A DNA stretch of 64,000 nt from Aquanectria penicillioides (lineage: Eukaryota; Ascomycota; Sordariomycetes; Hypocreales; Nectriaceae), in NCBI GenBank assembly GCA_003415625.1, contig PYIU01000003.1, forward strand, positions 6,510,001-6,574,000, given 5' to 3'. Shown piece after piece: positions 45,118 through 55,380 of the stretch. The number at the start of each line of letters is the position of its first letter. Position 1 is the stretch's first letter. Under the pieces are notes generated by a model. That model had not been told where the DNA came from. It worked only from the letters and a program-made list of their open reading frames with translations, and did not search any database. The position numbers and the translations under genes are program-made.

Positions 45118-45280
45118 CTACTGAGTTAGTATTGGACACATGCCAGTACTATGCACAATCTATGATAACTACGACAAGAGGGCAAAACCTGAGAAACGAC
45201 GCACCAGACCCTCGGGCGCGGCGCGCGGCAAGCGTTCGGGAGCAGCAATCTTTTGGGGGCCCTGTCCGCCCTGTGCCTGC

Positions 45281-45281
<1 letters not shown>

Positions 45282-45311
<30 letters not shown>
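45282..45311. repeat. (TGCG)n microsatellite
   Basis: Seven TGCG units in GC-rich non-coding DNA. Confidence 0.85.
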
Positions 45312-46403
45312 GGTAACGATGCGAGAACAAAAGCACCCGTCATGACCCATGCGTGCAGCGCGTGAACTCGGGGTGCAGCAAGGCGCCAAGACCCGGCCGC
45401 GAGAGACGGGCCCCGGCGTCTCGGACGTACGAACTTCCAGAAGGGGAAGTTTAAGAATGGGCACTTTGAAAAGGGAATCGCTTAAAGGGTCCCTCCCGGG
45501 GGGGAGGGCGCACATACGCAAAGATGGGGTGGCGGGTGGCCGTCGAAATTGCCGGATTGGATCTGTCACGACATGGGGGTTGAGTTTTAGAGGAGACTGG
45601 GGTGGTGGAATGTGTGTGTGTGTCCAGCGCGCGGGATGTATGGGATTCTCCAGGGCTCCTTCGGTGACGAGATTCGGGATGGGGGCGTGCGCGTGGGATG
45701 AACTGGGAGACGAGGTTGACGAACGAGAAGGGATAGGGATAAGGGATTCCGAAGCGAGGCTGTGAGCGTGTGCGCGTGTTCGAGTTTCGTGGTTCCGTTG
45801 GTGGTGGTTGAGGCAGTGAGCGTTTTGGACAGGAGATAACGGGATGGGCACGGCAGAAACAAATGTCCAAGCGGGAAGGAGGGGGGTCTTTCGGGCTTCT
45901 GGAATCTTTGACACGAACGACGCACGAGCAGGCGTGTCTGGAAGAGGCATGTCAAATGCCAGGAGCAAGCAGATCCGTCCGTGTGCGTCAAGCATCAAGT
46001 ATCTCCATTTGCCACGAATGTATGTCGCTTCGATGGCCATGTACCGCATCTCCCTCCCCGAGGTTTGAGGTCGACGATGGGTCCAAGAACCACATGGTTC
46101 ATCGCGTCGAGTCAGTAACTCGCATGATGCAAGGTACTGCACCACGATCCGTCCAACCGTGTTGCGAGGACCACTGAAATTCTCCTCAGTAGTCTGGTTT
46201 GGCCCCGGCTGACAACGGCGTTCTACGGGGTTTCTAGAGTCATGTCGTGGTTAGCACTGTAGATGCTACTCCGTACAGCAGTGCAGTCTTATCGATATCA
46301 TTATCACCACCATCGCCTTCTCCGTAACAGGGCCCCACAAGGACAAGAAAGGAGATGAATATAATTAGTTACTGACCCACAACGAAAGGAGAAACCAGAC
46401 GAA

Positions 46404-46429
46404 GAAGAAGAAGAAGAAGACGAAGAAGC
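46404..46429. repeat. (GAA)n microsatellite
   Basis: A GAA run with one interruption (GACGAAGAAG) in non-coding DNA. Confidence 0.75.
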
Positions 46430-46776
46430 ACAGACTCAAGCAACTAGAGCGAGAGAGGGTGACATATGCTTTGCCCTGACTTTGGCTTGATGTGATTGAT
46501 CTGATTGATGCCCATTGCACACAGACCAATGCGGTGCTGTACCAATTTACCCCACAGCAGTTTCAAGACTGGCTCGGTTCCCCCATGGTCAGACCCTGTT
46601 CATGAGCCGTCACAGGACCCTTTTTGGGACCCTGAGGGGACCCGTTTGAGGGTATTTTGCATTGAAAAGACGGTTTTTTGCTTTCAAAGAGGGGACGGGT
46701 TCCATCTTCCCCCGCTCTCCATGAGGCCATATTTGGTTCATGTCGTCATTGAACGTGATCACTTCGGTCTGGATTC

Positions 46777-46809
<33 letters not shown>
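46777..46809. repeat. (ATG)n trinucleotide run
   Basis: About eleven ATG/GAT units. Translated frames give only Asp, Met or Ile runs and are not genes. Confidence 0.85.
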
Positions 46810-47031
46810 TCGTCGGCAATGGGAGCTTGATAGAGAGAAAAAGGGAAACTGGGGCCCGGTGGGCAGATGCGGGAGGCCGGATGACTCGTGCCTCGTCGAC
46901 GATTTGGGCCCGAGCTAGAGCAGTGCCACAATCGCTTCTGGCAGGTCTCACGATATCAGGCTCCAGCAGGACAACGAAAAAAAAAAAAGACGCTACAAGA
47001 AATGGGTATTGTTGCAAGTTCCTAGTTGTTT

Positions 47032-47058
47032 CCCCCCCCCCCCCCCCCCCCCCCCCCC
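47032..47058. repeat. 27-base poly-C tract
   Basis: An uninterrupted run of 27 C, unusually long for a nuclear genome. On the minus strand it is a poly-G tract able to form G-quadruplexes. Its exact length is doubtful in any sequencing technology. Confidence 0.85.
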
Positions 47059-47636
47059 TTCGCCTCACACTCCCCATTGCCATGTGCCATGAGCCAAGGT
47101 TGGGCTGAAGAGGTTACGTTGCTAGCGCACTTTTTGTCAGAGACATCTTCCGACCGCCACGTCGGGACCAAGCGACAACGTGATGAAGATGGCACTGCTG
47201 CTGCTGGCTTAGTGCTGGCTTTGCCCACTTGTGCTCTCGGGTGGAGGCCGCCGCCACCGCCGCCGCCGGAGCTGCTCCCGTTGAAATCACGTCCATCCAT
47301 TTAAGCACAAGGCGTTGAATGGCTCGATAAAGACGGCGGAAAGGCCGCTAAACAGAGCCCCGTTGACCAACCCTATCGCTCAGGGCGCGGGTACATTGAG
47401 TGGTAGCCCTGGCCAGCGGCGGAGGCCACGGCAGGCCCGCGCCACGGACCGCCACGGGAGCGTCACGGGAGTGGTCATGGCGCAGCGCTGCGCGCGGGAA
47501 GGGATGGCGAGCGTGCGGCTGTGATTCATGCGAATGCCGGTTTTGTTTGTTCCTGCGGTCTAGACGGGAAGATATCCCACCGCCACTTCGTCCAGACTCC
47601 TCCTTTTCCCACTGCTTTGTGACAGGTTCTTTGAAA

Positions 47637-47648
47637 GGGGGGGGGGGG
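47637..47648. repeat. 12-base poly-G tract
   Basis: A run of 12 G followed by AAGGGGGG, about 600 bp from the poly-C tract. Confidence 0.8.
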
Positions 47649-50535
47649 AAGGGGGGTGTGAGCTGTGCGCCTGTTACATGTAATGAATGGATGCGGTGTA
47701 CGAAGGAGACACACACGCACGCACACAACATGACTCCTCCTACCGAGCCAATTTAGGGGGGCGCCGTAACAAAGCAAAGTCCAAGCTCGCCCACCCGGGT
47801 TTACAGTGGTTGCAGCTGTTAGCCATCCCATATCTATTACCGATAGTCCCATGTCCATGCCTCAAGTTTGACCGCTGGCGCTTCCCGCGTTCGATTAAAC
47901 TTAGTTACTATCGATTGTCCATTGGACAGGGCCGCGGATGGCATCATCGCACATGGCTATGGAAGAGACACAGGCAGAAGAGATCCGTGTTGACCCTGTC
48001 CTGGGCCCATCTCTTGTCTTGATCCAATGCTTGCCTTGGTTGTATCTATCCATTATCCGTATTCATTCTCTGTCTCTCTCTTTCCCACAGGCCTCTTTGA
48101 CCCCTGTAATTGGTTCGGTGCCTGTTGCAACATGGTTCGCACGTTCGCCGTTCCTTGAAACCCAGCCTCTGCCTCCCGTGACTCGCTGTCCGGCATCAGT
48201 ATCAGAACCACTATACCCCTTCGTTTCGTCCTCTCTCGTCCCACGGCGAGTTGACAAACCAGAGTCGGGGTGCGAGCCCCGTCACACCACGAGGCCTAAG
48301 CCTCGTTGCTTCTTTCTCGTGCTTGTTCCTGTTGTGCTACCACAACTCCGAAAGGACATGCGCGTTCGGTGTGAATCCTTTCTCAGCTCATCGCGCCGCC
48401 GGCCCCGTCGCATCCCGTCATCCACGAGCCAGCACAGCAGACAGCACACACGGTACACAGCAGCATGAGTTAGCCCAACCCTAGCCAGGCCGTAAAACAT
48501 CCTCTCTAAACTCTCTGGGGTCCCCTCCCCTTCCTCCAAGCAAGTGGCGGCGGATGCCCTCGCACTCCCCCCCGGACGGCCAGAGACACCGACACGTGCG
48601 GATGATGCCCCCATCCTTGCCCAATCCCGCCGCGATTCATCTGATTGCCAACCCCTGGTCGCGGCCCAAGTGACAAGGCGGCCCAGCGCAACCCCCGGCT
48701 ATCTGAACAAATTCCTCGAGTCAGGGCTTGTCGGACCCTGTCCGGGCCCTCTTCCGCGGAGGCCCTTCCGGCGCCGCTGCCAGCCCCTGGTTCGTCTGGG
48801 GCCGTGGTCATGGTCATGGGAGCGTCTTCTAGAAGCCGTGGAAATTGGGAAATTGCCCGCGTCCCGGGTTGTCGGTGGGAAGGGTGCGTGGGGTCCTGGT
48901 TTCTCCCAAATTGGCCCTTTTATTGTAAATATTGTTTTATTTTAATATTCCATTATTTGATTTATTTTTATTGAACCTGGTCAACGGTGGCCCGATAGAG
49001 ACATGCCACGCGAAAACGGTGGCCACATTGGGAAGCTCTGGGCTTCCTAGACACAGCAGAGGCTTTACGATTATTTCAAATCGAGCATGTGCACTTGGTT
49101 GATCATACTTGCGACGCTGCAACATGGCAGAACTTCACCATCGTCCGCTGTCGGTGGTGGTGGTGTCTGCCGTGCAACCTGCAGCGGGCGCGCTCGGTCG
49201 CAAAAAAAGCAACCTGTGCTGACGGATCAACTCGGCGGCTATGTTCTAGCAGAGCAGAGGGTTCGTACAGGAAGCGTGCTCTCTGTGACTACGTTTCTAC
49301 AATAATGGATGGACATTAAAAATAAACATAAAATAAAAATAAAAATGAATCTTGTTATGGAGAAGTAATAAAATGAAATAAAAGTAATAAAATGAGTAAA
49401 TGATCGTAAGAGCAATAGATCAGAAAAGTGATACCTCGGAAAACCCAGTGCAAGCTAGGAAAATGAAATCACGCCGTTAGTTCCACCGAACTGGTACGGA
49501 TGGCACTCCTCAAGCATTAATCCTCCCCCGGTCCCAAAGAAGCCAGCGCCTTTGACAGCTCCGACTCTTTGGTCTTCCGCCTCCAGGGAGCCTGCTCATC
49601 TCGTGGCTGATGGCTCATGGCTCCTCCCTGCCCTCCCCCGGGAGGCCCGCTAGCGCCGTCGGACCCAGACCCGGCAAACCGCCCGACCCGCCATCCCGGA
49701 GGAGGCACTTTTATTTCGTTGCCTGGGAACGAATAGGCGACTTCCCCGGGCCCTGAACCAGATGTGGTGATTGGGCATCTTGGCCTATCTTGGGCGAGCC
49801 GTCAAGGTCTCGCACCCTCGAGGTTTCCAGGTCCAGAGGTTCCGCCCGTGATGGGTCCCGACGAGGGCGACGCTGGGGAAAAAAAGTGTCTTGGGATCCA
49901 GCTGAAATTGAAGCGAAGGGGGGCGTGAAGAGGTCGCGACCGTCCAGACAGGCCTTCTCTGACCGGCAGTTTAGTCGATCGTGACATTGGCTTCATCACC
50001 CTTGAGACCCTCCAGGACCGCGAGACTAGCCAGCCTGGAAGGCGTCGAGTCTGTCCCGTGTGTGTTGTGTTACCTTGGGCCGCGATGGCCGCTGAATGCC
50101 AGAAACAACAAGGGTTCCACGAATTCTCCCGAGTCCTCGGGACAACGCTACAGGGACCTCAAAATGGTCACCGGGGCTCAAGTCTGGCCCCGAGCCTGCC
50201 TTGTCCTTTGCTTTTGGCATTGCCGCCGTATCAGATACGATACCTATCGCCCTTTTCCACCGCCCATCGGGAAACTTCTCCAAACTAGGCTCGGCTCGAG
50301 GTGGTTGGGTCTCTCTCCCTCCGCAATCTCGCTCCCTCAGCTTGAGGTTGCGCTCCATGTGCTGTTTCTTGAATCACAGGTCGCTCAAAGGGTCCAAGTA
50401 TCCATACATTTCGTCTTACGCGTAAGCTTGAGCCTCAGAGTTATTGATCCCCTTTCCACGCTGTGCAATCTTGTCCAGCGACATCTGAAGTTCTGAATCC
50501 GTCCCTTGCGCTCGGGGGGCGGCGCCCTACAGCCT

Positions 50536-52346
50536 TCAAGGCCCAGGATTTTGTTCTAGAGGACCGTCCTCCTGGGCCGCTAGGGATGAGAGGCCAGTCG
50601 TTTGGGCACGGAGCGCCGGGGCCGCTTCGTCTCTTGGAAGTCGGGGGCATTTGGTGCAAACTGCCAGAACCCCTGCGACGGCTGCTATAACGCAGCCTGT
50701 CAACCAGACGGAGCTCAGGGCCGTGGTGACCGCGTTGAGCAGCTCTGAATCCTCTGCACCCCCGGTCTTGAGGGAGTACCGGATCGTCTTCATTATGTCC
50801 TGAGCGGCATCCTTGCCCTTGCCTAGCTCTTCAAGCTGTGTTTGTAGGCGGCTGGAAAAGACACTGAGCCCGACGGCGACCCCAAGGCACTGACCTGCAG
50901 ATCTGAGAACAAAGACCATCGCGACAGCGTGTCCGGCGTCGGGCTTCGCTACCGTTGCCTGGACGCCGACCGTCATGGCCGGTATTAAGACTCCCATGGC
51001 AATACCTAAAACCATCGTAATTGAGATTAGGGCCCCGTTTGGCATTTCTTCATCTATGAGGATCATGATGCCAAACGAGACAATTAATCCGCACCAACCG
51101 CTTAGCAGAAACCAACGGTAGCTCCCAGTCTTGAAGACGACGAAACCCACAACTACGGCCATTGGAGCCACAGTCAGAGTTGCTGGTAATGCCCACACCC
51201 CTGTCATAACTGGCGAAAATCCCTTGACTCCAAGATAGAAGACGGACATGTAGTACAGGACCATCCACATCAATACCCCGTGGAGGGTGATGTTGATAAA
51301 CTGCAAGATAGTTGAGCGATCTCCGAAGACGCTTGGCCGAAACATGGGCTTTTTAGCCCACCACCTTTCGTAGCCTGCAAGAGTAACGAAACCCAAGACA
51401 GAGGTAACCATTGGTGTGATGACTTGGGCAGATGTCCAGGGGAACTGAGAGCCACCCCAGCTCAGGGGCAATAGAAGCGACACCCCCGAGACGATGAAAA
51501 TAGCAATGCCAACCCAGTCAACTCTGGCAAGCATACAGAGACCCATGCGTCGAGGTTCGTCATAACCAAAGAGGAACAGTGCTCCAATGAGACTCATTGA
51601 AAGGAGGGGATGTTCAGCCAGAATATCCATCGCTGCACACTGAGTTAGCACATCTCAGATCAAGTCGCCGTTCAAGGTGCTTACCCAGCCAATGTTATCA
51701 TTTTCCGCGAAGATGCCTCCAATGATTGGTCCGGCAACGGTTCCAACAGCCCAAGCAATGTTCAGAAACGATACAAACCGTGCTCGCTGGCGGGCCGAGA
51801 ACAGATCTGTTATTATCATGGCTGACAGCGCTTGGGGGCCTCCGGCTCCGACGCCCTGGATAGTACGACCAGCAAGAAGTTCCGCACTATTCCTAGAACA
51901 TCCACAGATGATTGTGCCAGAAATGAAGATGACCAACGCAGAAATGTAGCCGGGCTTTCGCCCGATGACATCAGAGAACTCGGCATAGATTGGCTGAGTG
52001 ATGGCCGTAGCGAGCAAGAAGGTTGTGCCCAAGCTCAAACTTTCCGACACAGTTGCATCAAGATCCGATGCAATTGTCTAGGAAAATAGAGTTAACAACT
52101 GCAGTATTTGGGGCGATTTGAGCAGCGACGCAAAGAGGGGCAGCTCACTGGAAGAGTAACACAGATGCAGGTCGCATCAAAGGCCTGGGTGAGATTGACG
52201 AGACTGAGAATAACGAAGACGAAGATTTTTGATCGATGGGAGCGATGTTCTCCCTGATAGAAGCTCCTTCTCAGCTGCAGGCGAAAGTTGTTGGCCTTGC
52301 ATGTGGGATGGCTGGAGCCCTTCTCTGAAGTCGAAGAGGAAACCAT
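50536..52346 (-). CDS. MFS drug/toxin-type transporter with one-base frameshift
   Basis: Exons, right to left, are 52346-52149, 52077-51685 and 51632-50536. They encode about 562 residues if one missing base is allowed for. A 40-residue cytoplasmic start precedes the first membrane segment (FVFVILSLVNLTQAFDATCI). The MFS loop motif is FSDVIGRKPGY, the ABC-transporter-like antiporter motif C is GPIIGG, and GRTIQGVGAGG marks helix 4. Size and about 14 hydrophobic segments fit the DHA2-like branch of fungal exporters that move toxic or secondary metabolites by proton antiport. In exon 3 the frame reads RWIFWLNIP and then breaks at the C run 51606-51609 (GGGG on the plus strand). One more C would continue into LLSMSLIGALFL. 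Exon 3 is 1097 nt, one short of being in phase. Divergent from the polytopic membrane protein gene at 52746; a joint role is plausible. Confidence 0.88.
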
Positions 52347-52745
52347 AATGGGAAGAACTAGGATCGATGCCTGGTCCAAGATTTTCAAAACGATGAAAGA
52401 ATCACAGATCTCTTGAGAAATTGTTCTTAGGGCTTTGCGCCCTTTTTGAGCCCTCGATCTACAGCAGCGTGAAGTTAAACTGATGTTTAAACTGTTGATA
52501 ATATGCAGGTTTGCTGCGATGGCAAAGTTAACCACACGCACATTTTGAACTTACTGTGTCCTCAACGAGAAAACCCTGATGGAAAATACCAAGGCCAGAA
52601 GAATATGTGTTTCTCCTTTCCCTTCTCCAAAACAGTGTGGAAAATTCCCTCCTTGACATTTACCTTGACCGTTCGTTGAATCCATCGACTGCGTCCAACA
52701 AGCAGCTATCCTGTTCGTGGACCTGCACCGCAATCCTTGCCCACC
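52347..52745. promoter_or_regulatory. Shared divergent promoter of the MFS and polytopic membrane protein genes
   Basis: Only 399 bp separate the two start codons, so the genes almost certainly share upstream control. An open frame continues through part of it on the minus strand but adds no MFS-like sequence. The plus-strand end is CCACCATGG. No known operator was recognised. Confidence 0.55.
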
Positions 52746-54713
52746 ATGGAGAACTCAACCGCTTTCACGAGCGGTACACTCCTCTTTTTCGAATTCTTCA
52801 TCTGTCAAGCAATTTGGTGGGGTGTCTACGTGGTTAGCGAGCCCATCTTCCTCAAGGTCAACCCGGCTCTCTACCATCGTCTCAACAATGAATCCCGAGC
52901 CAAAAGGCTCATGCCGGTGATCATGATGTCCATGAGAATGGTATTTGGGATGCTCCTCACCTTTCCTGCGTGCACCTATTCCGCTTTCACGGCCCCCTGG
53001 GGCTTCGATCAGCCGCTGTCGAGAGCGGGAGAAATCTGCGTCGCCACGCAGCTCACCGTGTGGTCGAGTGAGTTGGGCATAGTGATTGACTACTCGTTTG
53101 AGTTGTTTATGCACCATATACTATGCATCTTGATCACGGCAAATGTGGTCCTCAGCCCCCAGATCCATCCAATCCGCCCCCTCTATATCCTGATGTCGAC
53201 GCAACTTGGAGACTTCTGGCCCGCCATGGTTACCATTCTCAAGATGACAGGCCGTAGGCCACACAACTCCAGATCCATGTACTTCATTGTGGTGGCAACC
53301 AGTGCTTGGATTTGCTTCGCAAAAGTTAGCACTGGTCTCTGGTCTGTTGGGAACTGTTTACAGTCTCCCTATCGTCTCGCCGACTGGGTTTGGGCTTTCT
53401 GCCTCCTGTTCTGGATCTCATATTGCGGCGTGGTCGTGTACAAAAATCTGGGATGGGTTGGAATCATCAAAAAGAATCCACTGAGGCCCTACAGCATCCT
53501 CTGTTTCGACCGGGTGCAGGTTCCTCTTTCTCATGTCATATTGGGGCTTGGCCTAGGCACTACCCTGACCTCTACGCTCCTCCTCTATGGAATATACCAC
53601 GATGAGGCCCTCGACTCGTTCAATCTAACCGCCTTGGCCGGAATTGGGGTTCTAGGGGCGGGCCTTGGTCTGACCAGCTCAATAGGGCTGAGGGTGATCT
53701 TTCCAGTCAAGGCATCTAAGACAGATCCATGGGGACGAGATATATATATGTACTACGGGATGCTAATTGTTGGGTGGTGGGCTTACGCCGGCAGCGCTTC
53801 GATAGGTGGCATTAGAAGACGGGAAGTTATGGGAGCCCTTGCTCTTAACGTCCCCTTCTTCCAAGCGATGGCCAAAGTCTCCTATCATTACTCCGCCAAA
53901 GACGCTGCAACTCGTTATTTGCCTCCTGATTCTGATGATGAGGATGAGAAGCCGATCCCAGTTGCTCCAGATATGGCCCAGCTCGACAAGAGAGTTCTAA
54001 GAAGTCATCTACAAATGGCCTGCGAAAACTTCACTGCATTTGGTATCTCGGGGACTCTATTAGCCTGCAACTTCCTGGATCTTTCGGGTGCCGGTACGTT
54101 GGCCGTTGCAACATCTCTATTGAGCCAACTGATTCGAAGCCCTGGTATAATCTACGACTCCTTCAAAGACTCCTCCGGTTCGGTTTTCTTACACGCTTTG
54201 TTTACTTGTGTAGGAGTTGTCCTTGAGGTTTGCGTTCTCCTCTACGGGATTGCAGCCCACAAACTACAACACGAGGCTTCCTACATGATCGGCATGTCCA
54301 GCTACGTGCTCATCGGGGCTACAACCGCTGCCAGTTTTGCCTCCACACTTGTTCTAAAGGATAAGAAAACCTCAGAGGCTACGGCCAGGGTTTCGAGAGC
54401 AACTGCTAAGCCCAAAAAAGATGACCGCCTGGTTAGCCCGCTGGGAATATTTGTCTGCTGCATGGTTCTCCTCCAGTCTATTGTTGTATGGGAAGTTTTC
54501 CGGTACTCCGGGCCGCAGGTCTTGGAGGAACCAGGCATCGGGTTCATCAATTTCCGAAGCATGCTCACCAGCCCAAAGATTTGGGGTGCGGTCATAGCTG
54601 CAACCACAATGCCCGCGTTGTTACTAAAGGCGCTAGACATTGAGGCGATCAGGACATACGGAGATTCTGCTGGTACTGCCGGTTTGGAACATGTGGTTAA
54701 GATCCTGAATTAG
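52746..54713 (+). CDS. Large polytopic membrane protein with TLC-like N-terminal half
   Basis: 655 residues, no intron, start in CCACCATGG. Roughly a dozen or more hydrophobic segments fill the chain, in two halves separated by an acidic loop (DSDDEDEKP near 397-407). In the first half, a membrane stretch has the doublet H123-H124 in FELFMHHILCILI, followed by IRPLYILMSTQLGDFWPAMVTILKMTG. This resembles the TLC (TRAM-Lag1-CLN8) pattern of an HH pair followed by an Asp-containing helix, found in lipid-handling ER proteins such as ceramide synthases. The second half (WGRDIYMYYGMLIVGWWAYAG and later) is not recognised. I cannot name a family; TLC-like is a tentative similarity, and an unrelated fungal integral membrane family remains possible. 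Divergent from the MFS transporter and isolated by gene-free DNA on both sides. Confidence 0.8.
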   Translation: MENSTAFTSGTLLFFEFFICQAIWWGVYVVSEPIFLKVNPALYHRLNNESRAKRLMPVIMMSMRMVFGMLLTFPACTYSAFTAPWGFDQPLSRAGEICVATQLTVWSSELGIVIDYSFELFMHHILCILITANVVLSPQIHPIRPLYILMSTQLGDFWPAMVTILKMTGRRPHNSRSMYFIVVATSAWICFAKVSTGLWSVGNCLQSPYRLADWVWAFCLLFWISYCGVVVYKNLGWVGIIKKNPLRPYSILCFDRVQVPLSHVILGLGLGTTLTSTLLLYGIYHDEALDSFNLTALAGIGVLGAGLGLTSSIGLRVIFPVKASKTDPWGRDIYMYYGMLIVGWWAYAGSASIGGIRRREVMGALALNVPFFQAMAKVSYHYSAKDAATRYLPPDSDDEDEKPIPVAPDMAQLDKRVLRSHLQMACENFTAFGISGTLLACNFLDLSGAGTLAVATSLLSQLIRSPGIIYDSFKDSSGSVFLHALFTCVGVVLEVCVLLYGIAAHKLQHEASYMIGMSSYVLIGATTAASFASTLVLKDKKTSEATARVSRATAKPKKDDRLVSPLGIFVCCMVLLQSIVVWEVFRYSGPQVLEEPGIGFINFRSMLTSPKIWGAVIAATTMPALLLKALDIEAIRTYGDSAGTAGLEHVVKILN

Positions 54714-55343
54714 GCTTTTATTGCGTTTTATTAAATGTGTTTTATTTAATATAATTAATTAATTGATTATTTCTTCATTAATTGCTGTTTCTCACTTCCG
54801 CTTTCTGAGAAACACATGATACTTTCTGCATGTATTAGACCCTTGCTACATCATCAGAAACATCGCCAAAGGGTCCGTGTATCGGGAAAATGGAGAAAGA
54901 TCGCCCAGAGCTCATCATAACCGCTGGATGTTTCTCAAAAGAGCCGCGGTAGACCGGATAAGTTCAGAGAGTGTCTCAGAATTCTTCCATATTCTGACGC
55001 CAACTGAGACGTTCCATCCACCCGCCTCGGCTGAAGATTGCTGTCAGCCCGCCCCCATGATCATCTCCACGTCCATGTGTCAGGCATCCAGCGGACAACG
55101 GGCCGCAGGCCTTTCCGCGGATGGCTCCCGACCCGTCCCCCGTCGATGGCAGCCTCGTGGTGTTGCTGCGCTGCGAGCTGCCCCGAAGTCACCTTGTGTC
55201 GTGGGAGCGTGGGTGTCCCATCAGCAGGTACCCCGAGGGCGCAGGGCTTCATGCAGCCGAGCTGCAATCGTCCTCTTCCCCGGGTCTTCAGTTGACAGGC
55301 CAGGGCTCACATGCTGAATCGGGGGCGCAGGGTTGGAGGCAAT

Positions 55344-55380
55344 CCCAGGGCTCGAGGCAGGGCTCGAGGCAGGGCTAGAG
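55344..55380. repeat. GGGCTCGAGGCA tandem repeat
   Basis: Three near-identical 12-base units (gggctcgaggca, gggctcgaggca, gggctagaggca) in GC-rich DNA. Confidence 0.7.

Larger units (their letters stand above)
42699..50535. other. 7.8-kb gene-free stretch with the densest simple repeats
   Basis: GC-rich DNA with many mutually shadowing open frames but no recognisable protein, splice pattern or RNA gene. It contains AG, TATG, TAGG, GTGC, GAT, GAA, poly-C and poly-G runs, plus AT-rich islands at 43,600-43,690, 48,920-48,975 and 49,310-49,405. The right end holds the 3' flank of the MFS gene. Confidence 0.55.
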
